Below, one piece after another: positions 1-5,890 of a stretch of 6,505 nt of DNA. The first letter of the stretch is position 1; the number at the start of each line of letters is the position of its first letter. Where the stretch lies: positions 1-6,505 of the forward strand of contig JACIWG010000087.1 in NCBI GenBank assembly GCA_014361085.1, written 5' to 3'. The DNA is from Nitrososphaeria archaeon (GTDB lineage: Archaea; Thermoproteota; Nitrososphaeria; JACIWG01). The position numbers and the translations under genes are program-made. The notes beneath the pieces were generated by a model. It saw only the letters and a list, made by a program, of their open reading frames with translations. It ran no database searches and was not told the DNA's origin.

Positions 1-27
1 CTTGACAACATATATGTCCACGTTCAT
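1..27 (-). CDS. possible 5' end of an unidentified gene (partial)
   Basis: On the minus strand an ATG at 27-25 opens a frame, MNVDIYVVK, that runs off the left edge. It starts 13 bases after the stop codon of the nucleotide-sugar dehydrogenase, a spacing that would suit the next gene of the same transcript. A GAGG lies only two bases before the ATG, which is too close for a good ribosome binding site. The plus strand is also open over these bases in two frames, so a convergent gene ending near 57 or 64 cannot be excluded. Nine residues are too few to assign a family. Confidence 0.3.
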
Positions 28-40
28 CGCCTCAGTCTCT

Positions 41-1378
41 TTAAATTCTTTTATTAAACTTTAAAACATTTTTAGGATCAACAATCAAATGCTTATCAGA
101 ACATAGTTTCAAAAAAACACTCTTTTCCAGTTCCCTGTAAATATTATGGTCTGCGGCAACCACAATAATATTAGAATCTTTTAAGGCACCTTCTAAGTCT
201 TTAGTAAACTTTACACCATAGGGTAATCCTGTATCCTTGTAATCGAATGGATCATGAACTATAACGTTACAGCCCCTTTCTAAGAAAGATTTTGCCAATT
301 GAATGGTTGGAGAAAATCTGTTATCTGCAACATTACCTCTAAAAGATAAACCTAATATTGAAACATTTATTTTATCATTTTTACCAAACCTTTTATAAAA
401 TTTTTTAAGAGACCTTTCAACTATCTTGTTAGGTCTATGCTCATTAATTTTTCTTGCAGTTCGGATTAGTTTTAAGGACCCATTTTTTGCTAGCAAAAAG
501 TATGGGTAAACTGGTATACATGCACCCCCAACACCTACACCAGGCATATGAATTTGAGAGTAAGGTTGACTATTTGCAGCATAGACTATTTCATGAAAAT
601 CTAAGCCTTCCCTTTCACAATAGCTTTCAAGTTCGTTTGCGAGCGCAATATTTACGTCCCTATATATGCCTTCAAAAACCTTTTCAGCTTCAGCTGCTTT
701 TATGGAGGACAAGCAGATTATACCCTTTTTCGCTATAAGCGAGTATAGTGCTTCACCAACCTTTAGGCTCCACGGGCCATATCCTGCAACAATCTTCGGA
801 TAATTTGATTCAATATCCTGTAAAGCTCTTCCGACAAAAATTCTCTCAGGACTATATATTAGTGCAAAATCCTTTTCAACAGCCATATTACTTTCGTCCT
901 CTAAAATTTTCTTAAGCATGTCTTCCGTTGTACCCGGAGGCAATGTTGTTTCAACAACAACAGCATCGCCTCTTTTCATGAAACGTCCAATCATCTTACA
1001 TGCTTCAACAATATGACTGTAGTCGATTGACACTTTTTCCTTCTTTATAATTGAAACTGGTACGGTAATTATGTGAAAATTTGTTTTAGTAACAGATTCT
1101 CTATAGTCTGTTGTAGCAAAAATTCTTTTTTCTAAAACAGCTTCTTTTATCGTGTCATAAACTTCCTTATCGTCTCTAAAATTCCATGAACCAGAATTTA
1201 TTTCTTGAACCAGATCCTGTTTAATGTCTTGTGCTATAACGTGGCAACCTTTTCTTAAAAATGCTGAAGATATTGACGCACCAACATATCCGAAGCCATG
1301 AACAGAAATAGATAGCTTACCCTCAATTAAACCATTTAAAATATCGTTTTTCGACATCAAAAGAAGATTTACTTCCAT
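41..1378 (-). CDS. UDP-glucose/GDP-mannose dehydrogenase family protein (WecC-like), divergent active site
   Basis: The 445-residue protein has the layout of NAD-dependent nucleotide-sugar dehydrogenases, cytosolic enzymes that oxidise UDP-sugars to uronates for glycan or S-layer glycoprotein synthesis. The N-terminal Rossmann domain begins with GFGYVG (residues 28-33). ETTLPPGTTE (143-152) and YSPERI (175-180) follow. The central helix carries K233 and YRDVNIALANE (239-249), and the catalytic loop GVGGACIPVYPYFL (281-294) carries C287. The C-terminal UDP-binding domain has LGLSFRGN (342-349), DNRFSP (352-357) and HDP (375-377). The family pattern resembles UDP-N-acetylmannosamine dehydrogenase most, and length is normal. 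Oddly, the positions four after K233 and four after C287, normally Asn and Asp, are G237 and Y291; the usual His before the Cys is A286; and the usual VPTP is VPVS (106-109). Substrate and even activity are therefore uncertain. The first ATG is preferred over Met8 because a TATA-like box sits at leaderless distance and Met8 has no ribosome binding site. Confidence 0.88.
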   Translation of the reverse strand: MEVNLLLMSKNDILNGLIEGKLSISVHGFGYVGASISSAFLRKGCHVIAQDIKQDLVQEINSGSWNFRDDKEVYDTIKEAVLEKRIFATTDYRESVTKTNFHIITVPVSIIKKEKVSIDYSHIVEACKMIGRFMKRGDAVVVETTLPPGTTEDMLKKILEDESNMAVEKDFALIYSPERIFVGRALQDIESNYPKIVAGYGPWSLKVGEALYSLIAKKGIICLSSIKAAEAEKVFEGIYRDVNIALANELESYCEREGLDFHEIVYAANSQPYSQIHMPGVGVGGACIPVYPYFLLAKNGSLKLIRTARKINEHRPNKIVERSLKKFYKRFGKNDKINVSILGLSFRGNVADNRFSPTIQLAKSFLERGCNVIVHDPFDYKDTGLPYGVKFTKDLEGALKDSNIIVVAADHNIYRELEKSVFLKLCSDKHLIVDPKNVLKFNKRI

Positions 1379-1400
1379 TCATTTTACATTAAAAGTGATA

Positions 1401-1408
1401 TTAAATAA
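1401..1408 (-). promoter_or_regulatory. TATA-like box for the nucleotide-sugar dehydrogenase
   Basis: Read on the minus strand the bases are TTATTTAA, preceded by AAAGC, which could serve as a BRE. If the box occupies about -30 to -23, transcription starts at about 1378, the A of the dehydrogenase ATG. This fits a leaderless transcript and explains the lack of a Shine-Dalgarno sequence. The start point is inferred, not measured. Confidence 0.55.
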
Positions 1409-1413
1409 GCTTT

Positions 1414-1421
1414 AAAAAAAA
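1414..1421 (-). terminator. T-run terminator after porB
   Basis: A run of eight T on the minus strand lies 15 bases after the porB stop codon, with no stable hairpin before it. Archaeal terminators are typically such T-runs. It sits just upstream of the dehydrogenase TATA-like box, so the POR operon and the dehydrogenase are probably separate transcripts, with some read-through possible. Confidence 0.5.
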
Positions 1422-1436
1422 GGATGGAAGAAAGGT

Positions 1437-2357
1437 TTATGTTGAGATTGGGCCGTAACCGAACTTTTCTGCAAGCTTGTCCGCGTAAGCCTGTATCTTT
1501 GCAACCTCTTCAGGCTTATTTATTAGGTGACGGAATCTACCCTGTAGTTTTAGATATTCTGTGACAGGCAACCTCTTAGGAACCTTTACGGTGGTAATAT
1601 ATTGGCCGTCAACTACTTCATAGAGCGGCCATAGGGCTGTTTGTACTGCTAGACGACTAACCTTTATAGAGTTTGCAGTATCAATTCTCCATCCAGGCGT
1701 ACAGGGGCTTAGGAAGTGCATGAATGTTGCTCCTGGTGTGTTAAGAGCCTTTTCTATCTTGTTTGCTGCATCTAGCAAATATGCAACCGTTGCTGTTGCA
1801 GCATACTTTACTCCGTGCGCTACTGCAATACCAACTAAATCCTTTTTACCAGTCTTTTGTCCTGGACTAAGTTTTCCTGGTGGAGAAGTTGTTGTCCAAG
1901 CACCATATGGTGTTGCACTGCTCCTTTGAATGCCAGTATTCATGTATGCTTCGTTATCATAGCATATGTAAAGTATATGGTCTCCTCTTTCTAGAGCACC
2001 GCTTAAAGACTGTAGACCGATGTCAGCTGTTCCACCATCACCTGCTAAGACAATAACGTTAGGGTTCTTGTCTACAATACCCTTGCGGACCATCGAATTG
2101 TATGCTGCACGAACACCTGATGCGACAGCAGCTGAGTTTTCGAATGCAACGTGAATGTATGGTAGTCCCCATGCTGTGTCAGGATAGAATGTTGTTGCAA
2201 CCTCTACACAGCCTGTAGCGTTCACTATTATCGTATTGTCTCCTGCAACCTTTGTTACAAGCCTCGCTATTATACCGGCACCGCATCCTTGACAAAGTCT
2301 ATGGCCTGGCCCAAAATATTCCTTAAGTGACAAATCTTTTAGAGTCTTATATGGCAT
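1437..2357 (-). CDS. porB: pyruvate:ferredoxin oxidoreductase, beta subunit
   Basis: This 306-residue protein is the thiamine-diphosphate-binding subunit of the cytosolic four-subunit POR, which interconverts pyruvate + CoA and acetyl-CoA + CO2 with ferredoxin as electron carrier. CQGCG (C22, C25), C50 in ATGCVEV and C219 in SPCTPGW are the four ligands of the [4Fe-4S] cluster next to the TPP. The TPP/Mg motif is GDGGTADIG (107-115), followed by YDNEAYMNTG (133-142) and IQRSSATPYGAW, the signature of pyruvate enzymes rather than 2-oxoglutarate enzymes. Length and motifs are complete. Its ATG directly follows the porA stop codon (TAAATG), and GGGGGTG at 2373-2367 in the end of porA is a likely ribosome binding site, so translation is probably coupled. 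It is the last gene of the operon. The close homologue VorB (branched-chain oxoacids) is the main alternative. Confidence 0.95.
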   Translation of the reverse strand: MPYKTLKDLSLKEYFGPGHRLCQGCGAGIIARLVTKVAGDNTIIVNATGCVEVATTFYPDTAWGLPYIHVAFENSAAVASGVRAAYNSMVRKGIVDKNPNVIVLAGDGGTADIGLQSLSGALERGDHILYICYDNEAYMNTGIQRSSATPYGAWTTTSPPGKLSPGQKTGKKDLVGIAVAHGVKYAATATVAYLLDAANKIEKALNTPGATFMHFLSPCTPGWRIDTANSIKVSRLAVQTALWPLYEVVDGQYITTVKVPKRLPVTEYLKLQGRFRHLINKPEEVAKIQAYADKLAEKFGYGPIST

Positions 2358-3533
2358 TTACAGGTACACCCCCACAAAATCTAATATTTTGTCAACCTTC
2401 TTTTCAGCTGCAACCTTCAAGCCCTTGTTAAACATCACCCTAATATCGTCAGGACCAATCTCTCTTCCACCAAGTCCAGCGATTATATCCATTACTGGAA
2501 CGTTTACATCAAATGATTTTAATGATGCCTGAATTTCAAGGAACAGTGGTCCACCAATCGCCCCCGGAGATGAAGCCTTGTCAAGGACTACAACAGAATT
2601 TGTTTTAGAAAGTGCTTCAACAAGTTCCTTTGCAGGGAACGGCCTGAACAGTTTTAAACTTAATGCACCAACCTTTAAACCATCCCTTCTCATTCTCTTC
2701 ACAACCCCTCTAATAGAACCGCCTACTGAACCTAGGGAAACTAGTATTGTGTCAGCATCATCTGTCATGTAAGCCTTATACAAGCCATAGCCTCTACCGC
2801 TTATCCTTTCATATTCTTTATCTGCTTCGATTATCGTTTTTAGAGAATTTTCTAAAGCCTTTATAGCCTGATATTTTGCTTCAAAATAGTATTCAGGTGA
2901 ACCGAGTCCACCGAAAGTCATTGGCGTACTGGGGTCTAGAACAAGTCTTCTCCTCTTTTTAGGCGCATACTTCAAAACCATGTCATCATCTAATGTTGTA
3001 ACAGGCTCATAGGTATGTGTTAGTATGAAGCCGTCAAAGTTCAAGTTCACGGGCAGATGAACATTTTCATCTTCAGCAATCCTATATGCTTGTATCGTTC
3101 TATCATAAGATTCTTGAGCTGATTCTGCGAAAAAGCATATCCAGCCACTATCCCTTTGCGCCATAATATCACTGTGGTCATTCCAAATATTGATTGGCGC
3201 TGAGACAGCCCTATCAGCAACACCCATTACAACAGGAAGTCTTAAACCAGCTGCAATGAACATTATCTCATGCATCAAAAGTAGGCCTTGAGAACTTGTT
3301 GAAGTAAAAACTCTTGCACCAGCCGCTGAAGCCCCTAGAACTGATGAGAGTGCAGAGTGCTCAGATTCTACTGGAATAAATTCTGCATTAAGTTCACCAT
3401 TAGCAACATATTCTGAAAGTTTCTCAACCATGGTTGTTTGAGGGGTTATCGGATAAGCTGAGACAACGTCAACATCCAACTGTTTAACGGCGTAGGATAA
3501 GGCAGTATTACCTGACAATAATATTGTCTTCAT
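2358..3533 (-). CDS. porA: pyruvate:ferredoxin oxidoreductase, alpha subunit
   Basis: PorA forms the TPP-dependent active site together with PorB. From the ATG chosen here the protein has 391 residues. The pyrimidine-binding domain shows YPITPQT (27-33) and ESEHSA (56-61), whose second Glu (E58) matches the residue that activates TPP. A Gly/Ala- and Ser/Thr-rich stretch ending in TSTSSQGL follows, then GVADRAVSAPINIWNDHSDI (104-123), containing the Arg and DHSD segment typical of the family. The C-terminal transketolase-like domain II has LKLFRPFP (294-301), a SPGAIGGPLF segment and GLGGREIG (353-360). Nothing is truncated. A GTG at 3542-3540, inside porD, would add three residues (MSR). The ATG at 3533 is preferred because GGTGA lies five bases before it, and it starts one base after the porD stop codon. 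The tight spacing suggests coupled synthesis of the subunits. Confidence 0.95.
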   Translation of the reverse strand: MKTILLSGNTALSYAVKQLDVDVVSAYPITPQTTMVEKLSEYVANGELNAEFIPVESEHSALSSVLGASAAGARVFTSTSSQGLLLMHEIMFIAAGLRLPVVMGVADRAVSAPINIWNDHSDIMAQRDSGWICFFAESAQESYDRTIQAYRIAEDENVHLPVNLNFDGFILTHTYEPVTTLDDDMVLKYAPKKRRRLVLDPSTPMTFGGLGSPEYYFEAKYQAIKALENSLKTIIEADKEYERISGRGYGLYKAYMTDDADTILVSLGSVGGSIRGVVKRMRRDGLKVGALSLKLFRPFPAKELVEALSKTNSVVVLDKASSPGAIGGPLFLEIQASLKSFDVNVPVMDIIAGLGGREIGPDDIRVMFNKGLKVAAEKKVDKILDFVGVYL

Positions 3534-3534
3534 C

Positions 3535-3810
3535 CTACTCACCTTCCCTAACCATCGTTATAGCCTTTACAGGACATTCTGCAGCACATATTCCACAACC
3601 CTTACAGTATTCGTAGTCAACAGTATACTTGTCGTCTTTAAGAAATATTGCTGGCTCAGGACAGTAGCTCCAGCAAATTGCACATGATATACACTTGCTA
3701 TAGTCTATTACTGGTTTAAATGTCCGCCAAGAGCCAGTCTTTGTCTGCATGCTGCTTCTTGGAGTGGTCATGACAAAACCTTCTTCCATTTCAGAAACCT
3801 TCTTCGGCAT
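3535..3810 (-). CDS. porD: pyruvate:ferredoxin oxidoreductase, delta (ferredoxin-like) subunit
   Basis: This 91-residue subunit carries two [4Fe-4S] clusters and passes electrons from the POR active site to external ferredoxin. Cluster ligands are C40, C43, C46 with C50 followed by Pro, and C69, C72, C75 with C79 followed by Pro; all eight cysteines of the 8Fe ferredoxin pattern are present. TGSWRTFKPVID (26-37) just before the first cluster is the PorD/VorD signature and separates it from free ferredoxins. The start is ambiguous by one codon: GTG at 3813 is followed at once by ATG at 3810. The ATG is given because it overlaps the porG stop by one base (TGATG), although a strong GGAGGTG is spaced slightly better for the GTG. 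Confidence 0.93.
   Translation of the reverse strand: MPKKVSEMEEGFVMTTPRSSMQTKTGSWRTFKPVIDYSKCISCAICWSYCPEPAIFLKDDKYTVDYEYCKGCGICAAECPVKAITMVREGE
3539..3543 (-). promoter_or_regulatory. ribosome binding site of porA
   Basis: GGTGA on the minus strand, complementary to the 16S rRNA 3' end, lies five bases before the ATG at 3533 and within the last codons of porD. It favours that ATG over the GTG at 3542, which overlaps it. Confidence 0.55.
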
Positions 3811-4346
3811 CACGCTAGCACCTCCGTCTTCTCATATGTTTCCTTAAGGGAGGCAGAGTTTCTTGGATCAAATCTTTCTTCAACAACCTTCACCATCACA
3901 TCAAATGGTACAATTGGGACTGCTTTAAGGAGCGCGCCCAACATTGAAGTGTTAGTTATTGGTGCACCAAGATTCTTTAACGCAATAGATGTTGCGTCAA
4001 CCTTAGCAATCTTATATCCTGGAAACATTGACTTCACTTCTGAAGAATCCTTTGAAGTGTTTAGTACAATAAAACCATTCTTTTTAAGACCGGAGACAAC
4101 GTTCACAGTTGACAGGAGTGAAAAGTCTAGGACTACTACGACATCAGGTTCAGTAATCTGCCATCTTATTTCAATAGGATTGTCATCTATTCTCGTGAAT
4201 GCGAGCACTGGAGCGCCTCTTCTTTCAGGTCCAAAGGCTGGAAAAGATTGCGCGAACTTTCCTACTCTTACGACAGCATTAGCCAGCAATTCTGAAGCAG
4301 TTACTGCACCTTGACCCCCTCTACCATGCCATCTTATTTCTATCAA
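3810..4346 (-). CDS. porG: pyruvate:ferredoxin oxidoreductase, gamma subunit
   Basis: PorG (178 residues) is the structural subunit of four-part POR that in single-chain enzymes corresponds to domain III. The N-terminal HGRGGQGAVTAS (7-18), FGPERRGAPV (38-47) with TRID after it, the LDFSLL segment and NTSMLGAL (132-139) are all family hallmarks, and length is typical. It is the first gene of the operon. The start must be a TTG at 4346-4344: the family's N-terminal beta strand begins right there, a stop codon lies in frame four codons upstream, and there is no ATG or GTG nearby. No Shine-Dalgarno sequence precedes it, so the leader is probably short or absent. Vor and Por gamma chains are similar; assignment to pyruvate rests on the whole operon. 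Confidence 0.93.
   Translation of the reverse strand: MIEIRWHGRGGQGAVTASELLANAVVRVGKFAQSFPAFGPERRGAPVLAFTRIDDNPIEIRWQITEPDVVVVLDFSLLSTVNVVSGLKKNGFIVLNTSKDSSEVKSMFPGYKIAKVDATSIALKNLGAPITNTSMLGALLKAVPIVPFDVMVKVVEERFDPRNSASLKETYEKTEVLA
3819..3825 (-). promoter_or_regulatory. strong ribosome binding site of porD
   Basis: GGAGGTG on the minus strand is a near-perfect archaeal Shine-Dalgarno sequence. It lies five bases before the GTG at 3813 and eight before the ATG at 3810, inside the last codons of porG. It is the best such site in the window and supports re-initiation at the porG/porD junction. Confidence 0.7.
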
Positions 4347-4376
4347 TTTATATCGTCAATTGCTTAAAAAAGATAG

Positions 4377-4384
4377 TTTATATT
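4377..4384 (-). promoter_or_regulatory. TATA-like box, candidate POR operon promoter
   Basis: AATATAAA on the minus strand would place transcription start near 4354, giving a leader of roughly eight bases before the porG TTG. The symmetric box at 4407-4416 could also fire leftward, starting near 4385. The sequence alone cannot choose between them. Confidence 0.4.
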
Positions 4385-4398
4385 GTTTACCCAATATA
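4379..4398. repeat. inverted repeat, candidate operator in the divergent promoter
   Basis: TATATTG (4379-4385) and CAATATA (4392-4398) are perfect inverted arms of seven bases around a six-base spacer (tttacc). The left arm overlaps the candidate TATA box of the POR operon. A 20-bp dyad of this size fits a dimeric archaeal regulator of the Lrp or ArsR type, but in AT-rich DNA it may be chance. No regulator gene is adjacent to identify it. Confidence 0.35.
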
Positions 4399-4406
4399 CA
4401 AAAATC

Positions 4407-4416
4407 TTTTATAAAA
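4407..4416 (+). promoter_or_regulatory. symmetric TATA-like box, candidate cyclase promoter
   Basis: TTTTATAAAA is a perfect 10-bp palindrome and a good archaeal TATA box in either direction. Rightward it predicts transcription start near 4438, a leader of about six bases for the gene at 4444. A second box (TTTATATT, 4377-4384) would give a leader of about 37 bases that includes the GGAG ribosome binding site. Confidence 0.45.
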
Positions 4417-4433
4417 ATAGCCTATAACATTTT

Positions 4434-4437
4434 GGAG
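4434..4437 (+). promoter_or_regulatory. ribosome binding site deciding the cyclase start
   Basis: GGAG lies six bases before the ATG at 4444. It supports that start over a TTG 28 codons upstream, whose extension would run through the divergent promoter region. Confidence 0.5.
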
Positions 4438-4443
4438 ATAGGT

Positions 4444-5055
4444 ATGGGATATAATGTTTTAGAGAATAGGGAGATTATAGACCTTTCACCAATGCTAGTC
4501 CCTGGAAAAGAGAAGAGGAGGCTTACAATAAGACCCTTTATTGCAGAATTAGATAAAACAATTATGCACGAGATAGATATGATGAGCCATTTAGGAGCGC
4601 ATGTTGAGGCACCATCACACTTTAAACCAGAATGGCCTGACATCACATCTCTTGATATAAGAAGCTTTTATGGGGAAGCAGTATGTGTTGATTTACGATA
4701 CAAGAAACCTCGTGAGGCAATACTTGTATCCGATTTAGAAAAGCATGTTAAAAATGGTGATATTGTACTACTCTATTCAGGCATAAGAGGAGATGAGGCA
4801 CCATACATTTCTAAAGAAGCTGCTGAATGGTTAAGTTTTCATATAAAAATGCTTGGCATAGATGATACAATTAACTTGGAGGAATCGTATGAGCTTATGG
4901 CTTCACACAAACATCTTTTAGGAAAAAACATTCCAATAGTTGAGATGCTTTCAAACTTAGATAAGGTTGCTGGAAAACGTTTCATATACATTGGTCTTCC
5001 CTTAAAAATAAAGGGACTAGATTCTTCACCAATTAGAGCTGTAGCAATACTTTAA
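4444..5055 (+). CDS. cyclase/kynurenine formamidase-family metal-dependent hydrolase
   Basis: The 203-residue protein belongs to the cyclase family (KynB-like), small cytosolic hydrolases that use bound metal to cleave amide or ester bonds, as in N-formylkynurenine hydrolysis. The signature lies at residues 49-60: H49, H53, E55 and H59 in HLGAHVEAPSHF. Their spacing matches metal ligands and catalytic His of KynB, but the metal Asp is Glu and the GTH segment is GAH. A second pair, H155 and E167, has the twelve-residue spacing of the family, in HKHLL and IPIVEML. IDLSPML near the N terminus and the closing SSPIRAVAIL are also typical. The start at 4444 gives the usual length. It is divergent from the POR operon and shares its promoter region. 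The substrate is unknown; without other tryptophan-degradation genes nearby, kynurenine formamidase is only one possibility. Confidence 0.87.
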   Translation: MGYNVLENREIIDLSPMLVPGKEKRRLTIRPFIAELDKTIMHEIDMMSHLGAHVEAPSHFKPEWPDITSLDIRSFYGEAVCVDLRYKKPREAILVSDLEKHVKNGDIVLLYSGIRGDEAPYISKEAAEWLSFHIKMLGIDDTINLEESYELMASHKHLLGKNIPIVEMLSNLDKVAGKRFIYIGLPLKIKGLDSSPIRAVAIL

Positions 5056-5056
5056 A

Positions 5057-5073
5057 TTTTTCAAAACCTTTTT
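5057..5073 (+). terminator. T-rich terminator after the cyclase gene
   Basis: Two runs of five T (5057-5061 and 5069-5073) begin two bases after the stop codon. This is the usual archaeal terminator pattern without a hairpin. The second run merges into TTTTTAAC, which could double as a TATA-like box for the next gene. Confidence 0.4.
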
Positions 5074-5081
5074 AACATATC

Positions 5082-5089
5082 GTTTAAAT
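5082..5089 (+). promoter_or_regulatory. TATA-like box before the CPBP protease gene
   Basis: GTTTAAAT predicts transcription start near 5112, a leader of about six bases. The alternative TTTTTAAC at 5069-5076 would start near 5099 and include GAGG (5103-5106), eleven bases from the ATG. Either suggests the protease gene can be transcribed separately from the cyclase. Confidence 0.4.
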
Positions 5090-5117
5090 CTAATGTTCGA
5101 TAGAGGAAGCAGATTAG

Positions 5118-5876
5118 ATGGTTAAAAATGATATTGTAAAGTATTTGATTGGAGCCATTATAATAGTTGCCTGCATTACGTCACAGTATACATTTAATGT
5201 AAGAGATTTCTTGCAGCAGATTATTCTGGTCTACATTGTTCCCTCGATAATTATACTTTTTCTTGACGGAAAAAATATACTACTAAACTCTTATAGGAAC
5301 TTTAAGGCTGCATTAAAATATGGACTCGGATATTTTGGAATCTTTTCAGCCATAGGCTTTGCCCTCGCCTTCATTTTGATAATAACAATATTCGCCTTGG
5401 ACCCGAACAGTCAACAGATTATCAATAGACCGAACCCACTTCTTAATATTTCGCCAGAATTTGCTTGGTACATGATATTTCTTTCCTTTATAATAGTTGG
5501 ACCATTTGAAGAGTTTCTTTTTAGAGGATTTATGTTTGGTAAACTAGAGAAAATTTTAGGCAACATTCACTGGATATATCCAGCAACAATTTCATCACTA
5601 ATTTTTACGATAGTACATTTTTACTATTACATTGTTTTCGGAAATATAGCATTAGTACAGTTTTCTCAGCTCATGATGTTCAGTATTGGAATGTGTGGAG
5701 CATACCATATGTCCGGTGGAAATCTTATAGTACCAGCTCTCCTTCACGGTGCACTTGATGCAACAAGCTTTTTGATGATAGCAAGCCCAAACTTCTTTAT
5801 CGGCTTAAATTTAAAATTGTTGCTAATACTTGTTGGCATATTTGTTGGAATCTTTTCCGTTTTAGGCAAAAAATAG
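5118..5876 (+). CDS. CPBP-family intramembrane metalloprotease (Abi/Rce1-like)
   Basis: This 252-residue membrane protein has about eight hydrophobic segments: near 7-24, 32-49, 68-93, 114-130, 153-172, 177-197, 203-222 and 228-249. The conserved motifs of the CPBP/Rce1 family are complete: EEFLFR with E131, E132 and R136; H167 in FTIVHF; and HGALD with H210 and D214. These residues form the metal-binding, membrane-embedded active site that cleaves peptides within or near the bilayer. Family roles include processing of prenylated proteins in eukaryotes and bacteriocin self-immunity in bacteria; archaeal roles are mostly unknown. No bacteriocin-like precursor or other substrate is visible here, and it has no signal peptide apart from its first membrane segment. 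It follows the cyclase gene by 62 bases, and a promoter of its own is likely. It ends 14 bases from a convergent gene. Confidence 0.88.
   Translation: MVKNDIVKYLIGAIIIVACITSQYTFNVRDFLQQIILVYIVPSIIILFLDGKNILLNSYRNFKAALKYGLGYFGIFSAIGFALAFILIITIFALDPNSQQIINRPNPLLNISPEFAWYMIFLSFIIVGPFEEFLFRGFMFGKLEKILGNIHWIYPATISSLIFTIVHFYYYIVFGNIALVQFSQLMMFSIGMCGAYHMSGGNLIVPALLHGALDATSFLMIASPNFFIGLNLKLLLILVGIFVGIFSVLGKK
5868..5873 (-). terminator. T-run terminator for the PBP-like gene
   Basis: Six T on the minus strand lie 17 bases after the stop codon at 5893-5891, within the last codons of the convergent CPBP gene. It is the nearest T-run for ending that transcript. Confidence 0.3.
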
Positions 5877-5890
5877 GATTGGATAAAGTT

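Noticed and set aside
454..738. Plus-strand open frame of 94 codons
   Set aside because: It lies antisense to the conserved catalytic region of the dehydrogenase, has no recognisable domain and no promoter or ribosome binding site.
1720..2772. Plus-strand open frames at 1720-1929 and 2578-2772
   Set aside because: Both are short shadows antisense to porB and porA.
3949..4314. Plus-strand open frame of 121 codons
   Set aside because: It is fully antisense to porG, whose family motifs are clear; its sequence resembles no known fold and is explained by codon bias of the real gene.
1437..4346. Operon as 2-oxoglutarate or indolepyruvate oxidoreductase
   Set aside because: The separate delta subunit with TGSWR, the four cluster cysteines of the beta subunit and its NEAYMNTG/IQRSSATP motif point to the POR/VOR group, with POR most likely.
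4344..4362. Small inverted repeat CAATT...AATTG around the porG start
   Set aside because: Arms of five A/T-rich bases are expected by chance here; the seven-base dyad at 4379-4398 is stronger.
4360..4443. N-terminal extension of the cyclase protein by 28 residues from a TTG, with a matching antisense frame at 4422-4646
   Set aside because: The extension crosses the TATA-like boxes and inverted repeat, is not part of the family, and the ATG at 4444 has a GGAG at good distance. The antisense frame overlaps the conserved metal motif.
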